From Collinsella sp. (GTDB lineage Bacteria; Actinomycetota; Coriobacteriia; Coriobacteriales; Coriobacteriaceae): a stretch of 64,000 nucleotides of DNA. A program made the translations under genes and the position numbers. The stretch spans positions 217,712 through 281,711 of the forward strand of contig DXMW01000031.1 of assembly GCA_019414045.1 (NCBI GenBank), read 5' to 3'. The notes beneath the pieces are model-generated. The model had not been told where the DNA came from and did no database searches. It saw nothing but the letters and a program-made list of their open reading frames with translations. This document shows, one piece after another, positions 1 through 8,854 of the stretch; within the stretch, counting starts at the first letter, position 1, and every line of letters begins with the position of its first letter.

Positions 1-670
1 GGTTTTGGTATACCTTGCCGATCTTGACCATGGCACCGGTCGAAATCATGTTGAGAATGAGCTTTTGAACCGTTCCCGCCTTGAGCCTCGTTGAGCCGGT
101 CAGCACCTCGGGACCGGGCACGGGTTCAATGGCAAGATCTGCGCTCTCCCCGATCTTCGACCCTTGGTTGCAGGCAATTGCAATGGTCTTGCACCCAGTT
201 GCCTTGGCGTACATAAGGCCGCCCACCACATAGGGTGTACGACCGCTTGCCGCCAGGCCAACGACAAGATCCTTGTCCGAGAGTCCACGCTCCCGCAGGT
301 CGCTCGCGCCAAGCTCCTCGCTGTCTTCGGCACCTTCGACAGCCTTGATAAACGCCGTCTCGCCTCCGGCAATGAGCCCGACAATCAGATCGGGTGACAC
401 GCCAAACGTGGGCGGACACTCCGAAGCGTCGAGTACGCCCAGACGACCGCTGGTGCCTGCGCCCATGTAAAAGACGCGCCCGCCGCGCTCGAGTGCCTCA
501 GCAGCCCAGTCGATTGCTGTGGCAACCTGGGGCAGCACTTTTGTGACCGACTGGACGGCACGAAGATCCTCATCATTCATCGTCGTGACGATTTGCAGCG
601 ATGTCATCGTATCGAGGTCCATTGACCTTTGATTACGCTGTTCGGTCGTGAATTTTGTTAAATCGAGCAT
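1..670 (-). CDS. murQ: N-acetylmuramic acid 6-phosphate etherase, C-terminus outside window
   Basis: This cytoplasmic lyase cleaves the lactyl ether of MurNAc-6-phosphate to give GlcNAc-6-phosphate and D-lactate in peptidoglycan recycling. I read the frame from the ATG at 670, with AGGTGA just upstream, down to base 1: about 223 of the usual 300 residues. The SIS fold is clear. It includes the sugar-phosphate loop and the catalytic Glu in GAGTSGRLGVLDASECPP, followed by GLIAGGE and ASGRTPYV. The 3' end lies beyond the window. The start sits 11 bases after the stop of the regulator upstream, so the two form an operon. Confidence 0.95.
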   Translation of the reverse strand, partial: MLDLTKFTTEQRNQRSMDLDTMTSLQIVTTMNDEDLRAVQSVTKVLPQVATAIDWAAEALERGGRVFYMGAGTSGRLGVLDASECPPTFGVSPDLIVGLIAGGETAFIKAVEGAEDSEELGASDLRERGLSDKDLVVGLAASGRTPYVVGGLMYAKATGCKTIAIACNQGSKIGESADLAIEPVPGPEVLTGSTRLKAGTVQKLILNMISTGAMVKIGKVYQN

Positions 671-680
671 TTCATTCACC

Positions 681-1532
681 TCATCTTTCCTGTTTCTCGA
701 TGTAGTTTTGCTTAATGACATGCGTCGCCCGTTCGTAGTCGCTGGCAACGTAAGCAGCGTACAGGGCATCGACAACCATAAGCTGGGCCATACGCGAAGC
801 CATGGCACCGCTGCGGACCAAGGGCTCACTCGCAGCGACGCCGAGCACGGCATCGGCCATGGTGGCAAGCTTGGATGATCCATCTACTTTGGTAACGGCC
901 ACAACGGGACAGTTGTGACGTTGAGCCTCGGCGGTGCAGTCCAGCACCTCTTGCGTCAAGCCTGAGTAGCTAAAGGCGATCGCCATATCGCCCTCATGCA
1001 TGTTCTTGGCACACAAGAGCTGATCATGCCAGTCGTCGTACAGATGGCACTCTTTGTCGACACGCATGAGCTTTTGCGCCAGATCGTGCGCGACCAAACG
1101 AGAGGCACCGATACCGAACAGATTGACCGCGCGTGCCCGCTTAAGATAGGCCGCACATCGCTCCAAGACGGTGTAATCGAGCGTTCGCGCCGTCGCTTCG
1201 ATCGTGCGCACGTTGCTTTTCATCACCTTCCCCACGATACGTTCGACGCTGTCATCCATGGAGATGTCCTCGAGGGCAACGTCTTTCTTGTCACCCAAGA
1301 GCGCCAGCTCGGCAATCAGTTCGCGCTGGAACTCCTTGTAGCCCGCAAAACCCAAGCGCTTGCAAAAGCGCAAAATGCTCGAGGGCGAGGAGAACGTGGC
1401 ATCGGCAAGACCGCGGACGGACAGCCCGACCACCTCGTGCGGATGAGCGCTTACATATGCGATGACATTGCGTTCCGCCGGGCTCGCGCTGAGCTCACGC
1501 TCGCGAAGCCGCAAAAGCAATCCGTTTGCCAT
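681..1532 (-). CDS. MurR/RpiR-family transcriptional regulator
   Basis: A DNA-binding regulator with an N-terminal RpiR helix-turn-helix (about residues 1-75, including SVRGLADATFSSPSSILRFC) and a C-terminal SIS sugar-phosphate domain (about 120-260, with LFGIGASRLVAHDLAQKL and FSYSGLTQEVL). It is 283 residues long, normal for the family. I chose the ATG at 1532 because CCTCC at 1541-1545 gives a GGAGG site 8 bases upstream; the GTG at 1541 overlaps that site. It lies directly upstream of murQ on the same strand. By analogy with E. coli MurR it probably controls murQ in response to MurNAc-6-phosphate; that ligand is an inference. Confidence 0.88.
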   Translation of the reverse strand: MANGLLLRLRERELSASPAERNVIAYVSAHPHEVVGLSVRGLADATFSSPSSILRFCKRLGFAGYKEFQRELIAELALLGDKKDVALEDISMDDSVERIVGKVMKSNVRTIEATARTLDYTVLERCAAYLKRARAVNLFGIGASRLVAHDLAQKLMRVDKECHLYDDWHDQLLCAKNMHEGDMAIAFSYSGLTQEVLDCTAEAQRHNCPVVAVTKVDGSSKLATMADAVLGVAASEPLVRSGAMASRMAQLMVVDALYAAYVASDYERATHVIKQNYIEKQER

Positions 1533-1630
1533 CTCAAACACCTCCGTTGAGAAGAATTAAAGACCAACGAACGATTCGTACCGGATATAAACAGCTTTTA
1601 CGGTACATTGTGCCGCATCGTGGCGCACAA

Positions 1631-1654
1631 GGGCGAGCGTTCTACCGCTCGCCC
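1631..1654. terminator. Hairpin between murR and the VanZ-like gene
   Basis: A perfect 9-bp inverted repeat, GGGCGAGCG-N6-CGCTCGCCC, lies 80 bases beyond the stop of the VanZ-like gene. There is no strong T-tract on either strand, so it is only a possible terminator. Confidence 0.4.
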
Positions 1655-1735
1655 CTCAAATCCGACCGCTCGGAAATACGCGCGACACAAAATAATTCAA
1701 CAAGGTCGCATTATCAAAAACGGGCTTGTTACCGG

Positions 1736-2317
1736 CTAGCGCCTCGCATGGGCGCCGATCGGCCGAGTCGCATGGCGCACCAACACCGCTGCCAGCAATA
1801 CCAACAGCATCGCGGTAACATAGCCCGCAGCATCGAATCCTAAATCGATAACGTCGAAATGCCTGCCGGGAACAAAGATCTTATGTACCTGATCGCCAAC
1901 GGAGCAGACGGCGCAAAAGAGCAACACGGGCACGCAACGGGAGCATACGCTCCACGGACGCCTGGAAAAGCAAACCACGACCACCGAGGCGAACAATCCG
2001 ACGAAGAAAAACTCTACGGTATGGGCAACGCGACGGACGTTCGTGCCCACCCACATGCGAATGGAAGCAAGTCGGCCAGACCGGACATTCGAAGCAGCCG
2101 AATCGGTGCCCCCGGTCATCCCGTTCTCGGTCTGAGCTTCACCCGCGACATCGGCAGCCTGTACGCCCGTAGCTTGACCCTCCACCACACGCGCGGTTGA
2201 CTCGCTCAGCAACGACGTCTCCACCGCATTTTGCTCCGTCAGCACCCAGATGCCCACCAGCGTTGCAGTAAACAGAACGATCGCGGTCCATCCGATTATT
2301 TGTTTTACGCGCGCCAA
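1736..2317 (-). CDS. VanZ-like family membrane protein
   Basis: A 193-residue membrane protein with an N-terminal helix (about residues 6-26) and three further hydrophobic segments. The VanZ hallmarks are visible: VRRVAHTVEFFFVG and GDQVHKIFVPGRHFDVIDLG. A polar Thr/Ala/Gly-rich loop of about 55 residues separates the first helix from the VanZ core. I chose the TTG at 2317 because AAGGAGGT lies 6 bases upstream (plus-strand 2324-2330). VanZ relatives give low-level teicoplanin resistance in enterococci, but most members have no known role and none is claimed here. The resolvase gene upstream is a separate unit. Confidence 0.8.
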   Translation of the reverse strand: MARVKQIIGWTAIVLFTATLVGIWVLTEQNAVETSLLSESTARVVEGQATGVQAADVAGEAQTENGMTGGTDSAASNVRSGRLASIRMWVGTNVRRVAHTVEFFFVGLFASVVVVCFSRRPWSVCSRCVPVLLFCAVCSVGDQVHKIFVPGRHFDVIDLGFDAAGYVTAMLLVLLAAVLVRHATRPIGAHARR

Positions 2318-2421
2318 GGGCCTACCTCCTTTTTTGAATATCAGCGAGTGTAGCCCCAAATGACATCGCCACCGTATCAAAATTTGAATCGCAACAGGAA
2401 GCGCCAAAGCGGCGCAAACCC

Positions 2422-3027
2422 CTACCCCGCCTCGCGCATCCAGCGATCGAACGTCCCCACGCACACGCCCAGGCACTTTGCTGCCTGGCTGCGGGTAATA
2501 TCGCCTGCCTCATAGCTATCGCGTACCAGCTCAAACTGAGGAGGGCACGGCTTGCGAGGTCGACCGAAACGGACCCCTCGCGCCCGCGCCGCTGCAATCC
2601 CCTCCGCTTGGCGCCGATGAATATTCTCGCGCTCCACCTGCGCCACGTAGCTCAGCAGTTGTAGCACAATATCGGCAATCAGGGTATTGGTCACATCCGG
2701 CGCGCCGCTGGCCCTGGCGCGCGTGTCAAGCAATGGCATGTCCAACACCACAATGGCAACCCCGAGCTCCTTGGTAATGCGTCGCCATTCCTCAAGAATC
2801 TCGGAGTAATTACGGCCAAGTCGGTCGATAGAAAGCACCACCAGCACGTCCCCGTCTCCCAGGATGTGCAGCAGCTCGCGATACCGCGGGCGATCGAAGT
2901 CCTTGCCGCTCGCATGGTCGGCATAAATATTCGCCGAGCCCACGCCATAGGCGCCCAGCGCATCCAGCTGCCGATTTAGATTCTGATCGCGCGAACTCAC
3001 CCGCGCATAACCATACACCGTCGCCAT
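2422..3027 (-). CDS. Serine recombinase of the resolvase/invertase family
   Basis: A small site-specific recombinase of 201 residues. The resolvase domain has the catalytic Ser11 in YGYARVSSRDQ, the Arg pair in SIDRLGRN and the linker helix region VERENIHRRQAEGIAAARA. A C-terminal helix-turn-helix follows (ITRSQAAKCLGVCVGTFDRW). All catalytic residues appear intact. I chose the ATG at 3027, which gives the standard MATVYGYARVS beginning; a longer frame starts at 3057. No transposase is next to it, but a 41-bp palindromic repeat begins 23 bases upstream. Its target is unknown; it could be a relic of a transposon or a free-standing resolvase. Confidence 0.88.
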   Translation of the reverse strand: MATVYGYARVSSRDQNLNRQLDALGAYGVGSANIYADHASGKDFDRPRYRELLHILGDGDVLVVLSIDRLGRNYSEILEEWRRITKELGVAIVVLDMPLLDTRARASGAPDVTNTLIADIVLQLLSYVAQVERENIHRRQAEGIAAARARGVRFGRPRKPCPPQFELVRDSYEAGDITRSQAAKCLGVCVGTFDRWMREAG

Positions 3028-3049
3028 CTCATCCCCGCTTTCTTGTAAA

Positions 3050-3090
3050 CCTGCCAAAAAGGGACAGGTTTATTTTGGTAGGTTTTACCT
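3050..3090. repeat. 41-bp palindromic repeat, copy 1
   Basis: CCTGCCAAAA and TTTTGGTAGG form an imperfect inverted repeat around ACAGGTTTA. A second copy at 16100-16140 matches at 35 of 41 positions in the same orientation. It lies in the resolvase 5' region. Confidence 0.75.
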
Positions 3091-3147
3091 CTCGAATAGC
3101 AGGTAAGCGGGCGGCCGAGCAGACGGCAAGGTAGCCATGATCCAAAT

Positions 3148-3179
3148 GCGGAGGGCGGCCCCGAAAGACCGCCCTCCGC
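3148..3179 (-). terminator. Probable terminator of rnr
   Basis: GCGGAGGGCGG and CCGCCCTCCGC form an 11-bp perfect stem with a 10-base loop, 25 bases beyond the rnr stop. The minus-strand flank has only a short T-run (GCATTTGG), so strength is uncertain. Confidence 0.55.
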
Positions 3180-3204
3180 TCTCCCGCCATGAGTCGAGAT
3201 TTGG

Positions 3205-5340
3205 CTAATGGATAAGCTTAAAGTCCAAGTGCCCACGCGTGGTATTGACGCGCGAGACCTCGATAATCACGCGCTGGCCCAGTTCATAGCGAGTCCCCGT
3301 GTCGGCGCCTGTGAGCGTAAGCGCATCCTCGTCGAACTCGAACCACTCGTTGCCCAGACTCTTGATCGAAACCAAGCCTTCGACCTGCGTCAGGTCCAAG
3401 CGCACAAAGAGGCCCATGCTGCTGACCCATGAGACCGTTCCGGCATAGCGCTCGCCCAGGCGATCCTCATAGTACTGGGCAATCTTGATCTTTTGCGTCG
3501 CATGGCTGGCGGCATCGGCCGCACGCTCCGCATCGCTGCACGCACGGCAAATCTGCGGCAGAATGCGCGGCAGCGACTCGCGCCCCTTGCCGATCAGCCG
3601 CGGCGTACGGACCAAGGCGTCCTTGCCGCCGAGCTGCTCATAGGCCAACTGCAGTTTGAGCACGCGGTGCACCACCAGATCGGGGTAGCGACGGATGGGA
3701 CTCGTAAAGTGGCAGTAGCACGGCGCGGCGAGCGCAAAGTGGCCCTCGTTGCGCGGCTTGTACAGCGCGCGCTGCATGCTGCGCAGAAGCAGCGTGTTGA
3801 CGAGCGGTGCGTTGGCCGTACCGGCGGCAGCATCAACTGCAGCCTGCAGCTCATCGGGACTCCCCAGGGCAATACCGGCAGCACGGCGATCGTCGATGAT
3901 GCCCAGCTGCGCCAGCGCAACGGCGGCACCGTGCAGGCTATCGGGGCTCGGATCCTCATGCACGCGATAGCAAGCCTCGATATCACGGTCTGCCAGCCAC
4001 TCTGCAACGCACTCGTTGGCGAGCAGCATGGCTTCCTCGATAAGCGACGTGGCACACGAACGCTCACGCGCCACAATCTGCACGGGCACTCCGTCCTCGT
4101 CCAATAGAGCGCGAATCTCGGCCGTGTCAAAATCGACTGAGCCGCGGACGCGACGAATACGACGGCGAAGTTCGGCGAGTTCGTTGGCGGCGACAAGGAA
4201 ATCGCCGAGGTCGACGTTATAGCCGCGAGCAGTTTCCTCGCACGCAAGACCGCGCTCAAGCGCCTCCTCGCGCGAGGCCTCAGCAGCCGCAACATCCTCG
4301 GCCGCACCCTCCAGCACCCCATACTCCACCGCGCCGGCGCGCACCAGCAGCGCCTCGGCGCCGTCATAGTCCATACGCACACGCGAGCGAATCACGCTGG
4401 GGTACGGATCGTAATGCCGCACGCGACCCTGCGCATCGAGCTCAATGTCAACGGTAAACGCAAGACGGTCCTCGTCAGGGCGAAGCGAGCATAGGTCATT
4501 AGACAGGCGCTCGGGCAGCATGGGAAGCACGCGATCGGCCAGATACACCGATGTCGTACGATGGCGAGCCTCAAGATCGATATGCCCGTCCCAAGCCACA
4601 TAGTGAGAAACGTCAGCGATATGCACACCCAGCTTGTAGCCACCCTCGGGCGTGCGCTCAAGCGAAATGGCATCGTCAAAGTCGCGCGCGTCGACCGGGT
4701 CGATCGTGATGACAAAGCGGTCGCGCAGATCGCGGCGGAGCGGGTCCTTAAGCGCCGCGGACACATCGAGCGAAAGCCCCTCGGCCTCGTCCAGCGCGGC
4801 CTCGGGATAACTATCGGTATAGCCGTAACGCGCCATCACATACTGAACGCCCAAATCCGGCGCGTCATCTCCGCCAATGCGGCGTTCGATCGTCACGGTG
4901 CCCGATTCCAGGCGCGTCGGGTAGGTCAAAATGCGCGCGACAACGACATCACCCGGGTGAACGCCCAGACGATCCGCCGAGGTATCCTCGGGCAGAATGA
5001 AGAAGTCAGCCTTCAGGCGCGAATCGAGCGGCTCGATCACACCGAGCGGACCAGCGGTCTGGTACGTACCCACCACGCTTATGGCTGCGCGCTCAACCAC
5101 GCCTTCGATCACGGCGCACCGCTCACCGTGCGGGCTGTTCTTAATGCTCACGGCAACGGTATCGCCATCCATGATCTCGCGCTTACCGCGGCCCATGACC
5201 TTGTAGTCGCCGCTCTCGGTTATGACATAGGCGCCATGCTCATGGAGCTGCACGCGCCCGGTCAGGCTCGGACGGCGTTCGCTGCGCACCGGCCCGCGCT
5301 TATTGCGAGCTCCACGCTTATGCTTGTTATTGCGCCCCAT
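3205..5340 (-). CDS. rnr: Ribonuclease R (RNB/S1 exoribonuclease)
   Basis: A processive 3'-5' exoribonuclease that degrades structured RNA, active in the cytoplasm. The protein has 711 residues. A basic N-terminus (NNKHKRGARNKRG) is followed by cold-shock-like OB domains (about 25-180). The RNB catalytic domain (about 205-560) has the metal-binding Asp cluster in TIDPVDARDFDDAISL. A C-terminal S1 domain follows (about 620-705, YAGTVSWVSSMGLFVRL). Length and order fit RNase R; RNase II would lack the basic end. It is monocistronic, with ftsX-ftsE upstream on the same strand. Confidence 0.95.
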   Translation of the reverse strand: MGRNNKHKRGARNKRGPVRSERRPSLTGRVQLHEHGAYVITESGDYKVMGRGKREIMDGDTVAVSIKNSPHGERCAVIEGVVERAAISVVGTYQTAGPLGVIEPLDSRLKADFFILPEDTSADRLGVHPGDVVVARILTYPTRLESGTVTIERRIGGDDAPDLGVQYVMARYGYTDSYPEAALDEAEGLSLDVSAALKDPLRRDLRDRFVITIDPVDARDFDDAISLERTPEGGYKLGVHIADVSHYVAWDGHIDLEARHRTTSVYLADRVLPMLPERLSNDLCSLRPDEDRLAFTVDIELDAQGRVRHYDPYPSVIRSRVRMDYDGAEALLVRAGAVEYGVLEGAAEDVAAAEASREEALERGLACEETARGYNVDLGDFLVAANELAELRRRIRRVRGSVDFDTAEIRALLDEDGVPVQIVARERSCATSLIEEAMLLANECVAEWLADRDIEACYRVHEDPSPDSLHGAAVALAQLGIIDDRRAAGIALGSPDELQAAVDAAAGTANAPLVNTLLLRSMQRALYKPRNEGHFALAAPCYCHFTSPIRRYPDLVVHRVLKLQLAYEQLGGKDALVRTPRLIGKGRESLPRILPQICRACSDAERAADAASHATQKIKIAQYYEDRLGERYAGTVSWVSSMGLFVRLDLTQVEGLVSIKSLGNEWFEFDEDALTLTGADTGTRYELGQRVIIEVSRVNTTRGHLDFKLIH

Positions 5341-5416
5341 GGCGCCTCCTTGCTATCGATGACGAACTCCAAAGAGTCTACCCAAATGATTCGCTTTCCT
5401 GCCGTTCCCTTGGGAT

Positions 5417-5450
5417 CAAAAAACGGGCCGCCCCATAAGAGACGACCCGT
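5417..5450 (-). terminator. Rho-independent terminator of ftsEX
   Basis: On the minus strand ACGGG and CCCGT close a stem that ends in TTTTTTG. It lies 26 bases past the ftsX stop and before rnr. Confidence 0.75.
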
Positions 5451-5475
5451 TGGAAGGGATGAATTCCAGGCATGC

Positions 5476-6396
5476 CTACACGCGCAGGTAGCGGCGCATG
5501 GCTATGGCAGAACCAAAGAGACCGATAATCACACCGACCAGAATCAGCGCAGCATAGGTCACCAGGTAGTACTGCATCGGCAGGGCAAACGACATCCAGC
5601 CGATGCTCTCCTGCAAACGCGGAATCATCAGATTGCGCAGCAGCTCCAGAACGCCGATGGAAAGCAGCGAGCCCAAAATGGCCTGCAGTACGCCCTCGGT
5701 GATAAACGGGCCGCGAATGAAGCCGTTGCTGGCGCCGACCAGACGCATAATCGCAATCTCACGACGACGCGCCGTGATGGACAGGCGAATCGTGTTGTTG
5801 ATGAAGATGAATGCGATAAAGGTCAGAAGGCCAACGAGCACCACGGCGGCGATGCGGATGTAGTTGGTCACCTGGAACAGGCGGCTCACTTCCTCCTGGC
5901 CGTACAGCACGCTCGCGTTGACGTCGCCGTCATCCGCGATCTTCTGGAAGTCGGCGTTCTTCTTGAGCTTCTGGGCCGTGCTTTCGACCTTGGACGGATC
6001 GTCCATCTCAATTGCAAACGAAGCCGGCAGCGGGTTCTGGCCATCGAGCGCGCTCATGGTGGCGTCGGCGTTGCCCGACATCTTGCTCGTATACTCGGCC
6101 AGCGCGTCGTCCTTGTCCTTATAGGTCACGGACTTGACGTTATTCCATGTCTTAAGCTCGGCCTCAAAAGCCTGAACATCGGCCTGATCGGCGTCATCGC
6201 TAATGAACGCGTTGATGACAACCTGATCCTCGACGGTGCCGATCACGGAGTTCAGCATCGCGGAGCCCATGATGAACAGGCCGATGATAAACAGCGAAAG
6301 GAAGATCGTGATGACGGCGCCGAGCGAGGTAGTCCAGTTACGGAAGAAGTGGCTGATTGCCTCTTTGAAGGAGTAGCCCACGTTAGTTGGTGCCAT
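5476..6396 (-). CDS. ftsX: Cell division ABC-type membrane protein FtsX
   Basis: The membrane half of FtsEX, which couples divisome ATP hydrolysis to activation of peptidoglycan hydrolases outside the cell. It has 306 residues. A first membrane helix is near residues 28-50, then an extracellular domain of about 120 residues, then three more helices (about 175-200, 225-250, 275-300). The conserved cytoplasmic segment RLSITARRREIAIMRLVGAS is present. It overlaps the end of ftsE by 14 bases, so the two are translationally coupled. Confidence 0.95.
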   Translation of the reverse strand: MAPTNVGYSFKEAISHFFRNWTTSLGAVITIFLSLFIIGLFIMGSAMLNSVIGTVEDQVVINAFISDDADQADVQAFEAELKTWNNVKSVTYKDKDDALAEYTSKMSGNADATMSALDGQNPLPASFAIEMDDPSKVESTAQKLKKNADFQKIADDGDVNASVLYGQEEVSRLFQVTNYIRIAAVVLVGLLTFIAFIFINNTIRLSITARRREIAIMRLVGASNGFIRGPFITEGVLQAILGSLLSIGVLELLRNLMIPRLQESIGWMSFALPMQYYLVTYAALILVGVIIGLFGSAIAMRRYLRV

Positions 6397-7603
6397 AGTT
6401 GCCGTAACCTCCCCTCTCCTGGTCGCGGATAACGTGGCCGCCCTCGAGGGCGATCACGCGACGGTGCATGCTATCGACCATCTCGCGGTCGTGCGTGGCG
6501 ACGATCACGGTGGTGCCGGTGCGGTTAATGCGCTCGAGCAGCTTCATGATGCCCAGCGAGATCGCCGGGTCGAGGTTACCCGTGGGCTCGTCGCAGATCA
6601 GCAGCGGCGGACGGTTGACCATAGCGCGGGCGACGGCAACGCGCTGCTGCTCGCCACCGGAAAGCTGGTCGGGCAGCGAGTCCATCTGATCGGCCAGACC
6701 GACCAGACGCAGCACCTCGGGCACCTGGCTGCGAATGACGCCCTTGGGCTTGCCGATGCACTGCAGGGCAAACGCCACGTTTTCGTAGGCGGTTTTTTGC
6801 GGCAGAAGCTTAAAGTCCTGGAACACGGCGCCAATCTGGCGGCGCAGGAACGGGACCTTGCGGTTCTTGATCTTCATGAGGTCCTGACCGGCAACCAGGA
6901 TGCGACCGCTCGTCGGCTTGACGTCGCGGTTGAGCGTCGACAGCAGCGTGGTCTTGCCCGAGCCGGAGTGACCGACCAGGAAGACGAACTCGCCCGGATA
7001 GATCTCGATGTTGATGTCGTCGAGTGCAGGCTTGTTGGGCTGTGCCGGATAGATCTTGGTGACATGCTCCATAAGGATAACGGGCTCGACACCGGCCTGC
7101 TTGGCCATCTTCTTGCGGCTGGCCTGCGGATCGATGGGCGCAAACACCGACGTAAAATCGGGGTTGTTGAGCGCGTTATCGAGGCTTGCGACCTCGGCGG
7201 CCTGATCGCTCTCGACCACCGGGGCAGCAGGCTGCGTGGGATCGGGAATAGCGGCAAAGAGACCGGACTGCGCAGGCTGAGGAGCCGGCGTCGCAGGGGC
7301 CAAGGGGTCGGGAATGCCGGCCATGGTAGGCTGCGGCGTGGCGGCACCAGCCTGAGGCTGCTCCACGCGAGCGGTCACGGCCTGAACGGGCTCAAAACCC
7401 GCCGTGCCGGAAAGCGCGACATCGCTGGTTGGATTGTAGGCAAAGGGATCGGATGCCGGCTGTGCCTGATCTGCCGGCTGAGCGGGCGCCTGAGCAACAG
7501 GCTGGCCCTCAGAATCCGGATTGGCGAAACGACTGCCCTGGACGCCTGCCTGCGTCTTGGGGGCATCATCGCCCGCACCGGAGGTACGGAAGTGGTTACC
7601 CAC
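6383..7603 (-). CDS. ftsE: Cell division ATP-binding protein FtsE with long N-terminal extension
   Basis: The ATPase of FtsEX. The ABC domain runs from about residue 173 to the end: Walker A VGHSGSGKTTLL, Q-loop, signature LSGGEQQRVAVARA, Walker B LLICDEPTGNLD and the switch His in VATHD. FtsE is usually about 225 residues; this frame has 406. The first 170 or so are rich in Pro, Ala and Gln (QPADQAQPA, ATPAPQPAQ) and look disordered. I chose the GTG at 7603 because GGAG lies 5 bases upstream. An internal ATG at 7108 would give a standard FtsE, but I see no ribosome site for it. Confidence 0.93.
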   Translation of the reverse strand: MGNHFRTSGAGDDAPKTQAGVQGSRFANPDSEGQPVAQAPAQPADQAQPASDPFAYNPTSDVALSGTAGFEPVQAVTARVEQPQAGAATPQPTMAGIPDPLAPATPAPQPAQSGLFAAIPDPTQPAAPVVESDQAAEVASLDNALNNPDFTSVFAPIDPQASRKKMAKQAGVEPVILMEHVTKIYPAQPNKPALDDINIEIYPGEFVFLVGHSGSGKTTLLSTLNRDVKPTSGRILVAGQDLMKIKNRKVPFLRRQIGAVFQDFKLLPQKTAYENVAFALQCIGKPKGVIRSQVPEVLRLVGLADQMDSLPDQLSGGEQQRVAVARAMVNRPPLLICDEPTGNLDPAISLGIMKLLERINRTGTTVIVATHDREMVDSMHRRVIALEGGHVIRDQERGGYGNYGTN

Positions 7604-7716
7604 TGGTGCTCCTTATCGTCGTGCGTTTAAACTACATGAGCGCTTAGTATTTTAGCAGCATTAGCTTTGCTGCACATAAGAAGCATGGCAGTGTTTGGGT
7701 CCCTCCGGCCCTCTCC

Positions 7717-7839
7717 GGCCGGACACAGGGCTACTCTCCAAATCGTCCTCGGACATGTCGGAGTCCCCGCTGCGCACTACGTGCGGCGGGGGCTCCTCCG
7801 TCCTGCGGAAAGATTTGGAGAGTAGCCCTGTGCCCGGCC
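7717..7839. repeat. 123-bp nested palindrome
   Basis: Outer arms CACAGGGCTACTCTCCAAAT (7724-7743) and their exact complement (21 bp perfect, 7812-7832) enclose imperfect inner arms. These close on a CCCGC..GCGCAC-TAC-GTGCGGCGGG core. The whole unit can fold into one long hairpin. Confidence 0.85.
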
Positions 7840-7965
7840 TGCGGTAACTAAGGGGTCGTTGCGTTTTACTTGGGTACAGCGGCGCTATGCTTGGGGGCTG
7901 AATTGCACTTGGCTGGGATGGGCCCTTATCCCAATAGAAATCCTGCTTGATACGGCCTCTTTAGA

Positions 7966-8032
7966 AGTTGCGGTGAAATAGGGACTGTTTTAGCAGTTAA
8001 AAGCCCTAATCAGTCCTTATTTCACCGCAACT
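7966..8032. repeat. 67-bp palindromic repeat, copy A
   Basis: Terminal inverted arms AGTTGCGGTGAAATA and TATTTCACCGCAACT (here with one extra T/A step), with inner GGACTG/CAGTCC. Copies of the same 67-bp length are at 8828-8894 and 49296-49362. Confidence 0.85.
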
Positions 8033-8122
8033 TATATTGGGGCTCATTGTTGCGCAACTTGGATTTGAATTATCGCTTTACAGTGGCCTCGATAGGAACG
8101 CCTATGGTTGTGGGAGGCTAGT

Positions 8123-8854
8123 ATGAATTGTCCTTATTGTGGGGCCGAGTTGCGCGATGGCGTGAGGTACTGCACGGCGTGCGGGGCTGCCGTCAATGGC
8201 ATCTCTGCTGATTCTGGGCTTCGAGTAAAGCCTCGGAACCACGTTGCGGTCATCCTTGCCTGCATGCTGGTAATTGGCATTATCGGCGGTAGCTGTTTTG
8301 GTCTTTATCTGCGGCAGATTTTTTCCCACTTTATATCGGCTCATTCGGAGCATGCTATTGTGCTCAACATCTCTGCCGCAGGTTGGGATACCGATAATGG
8401 GGCCTCACGTGTCCCGATACACATTACGGGCAAGACTGTCGACGGGATAACGGTCGACAAGGTTGAGTTCGTCGCCTCCGACGGTTCCGGTATCAGCCTC
8501 ATTCAAGGTGTGTACACGCTCGAGGCGGCAGGTTCCCCCATCGCCACCGATGGCAAGATTTATCAAATTCCCTGTACGAGCGCGACGCTTGTCCTCGACG
8601 ATATCTTTGCCGCAGGCGAAACGATCAATCTCGCCGAGCTCGCTGAGCAGGATTCAATACTCACCTTCTGCCCCATCGATGCCGACGATATGACCAACGA
8701 CGAAATCTATGATGCCGCCCTACTCGCCATGACATATAAAGGCGACGACGCCCCCGATGTTGCCGCGCTGTGCCAAGCGGCAATCGATCGACGTGACGGC
8801 GCCAACACAAGCGGGAACGCCTTCGAAAGTTGCGGTGAAATACGGATTAATTGA
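8123..8854 (+). CDS. Zinc-ribbon single-pass membrane protein, unknown function
   Basis: A 243-residue protein. An N-terminal zinc ribbon has two Cys pairs (CPYCG near residue 3 and CTACG near 19), followed by one membrane helix (about 45-68, VAVILACMLVIGIIGGSCFG) and an extracytoplasmic domain of about 170 residues that I do not recognise. I chose the ATG at 8123, preceded by GGGAGG; a longer frame begins at 8108. The final residues (ESCGEIRIN) and the stop are encoded by a 67-bp palindromic repeat, so the natural C-terminus may have been replaced. It is monocistronic and flanked by two copies of that repeat. Confidence 0.75.
   Translation: MNCPYCGAELRDGVRYCTACGAAVNGISADSGLRVKPRNHVAVILACMLVIGIIGGSCFGLYLRQIFSHFISAHSEHAIVLNISAAGWDTDNGASRVPIHITGKTVDGITVDKVEFVASDGSGISLIQGVYTLEAAGSPIATDGKIYQIPCTSATLVLDDIFAAGETINLAELAEQDSILTFCPIDADDMTNDEIYDAALLAMTYKGDDAPDVAALCQAAIDRRDGANTSGNAFESCGEIRIN

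Larger units (their letters stand above)
7604..8122. other. 519-bp gene-free stretch with palindromes
   Basis: No convincing gene. It holds a 123-bp long palindrome (7717-7839) and the first 67-bp palindrome (7966-8032), listed separately. The remainder is ordinary spacer and must include the ftsE promoter and the start region of the zinc-ribbon gene. Confidence 0.7.

Noticed and set aside
4561..6432. Long plus-strand frame of 623 codons opposite rnr and ftsX
   Set aside because: It spans two well-supported genes on the other strand and the gap between them; composition is rich in Arg and His and there is no ribosome site or family motif. GC-rich DNA gives such frames.
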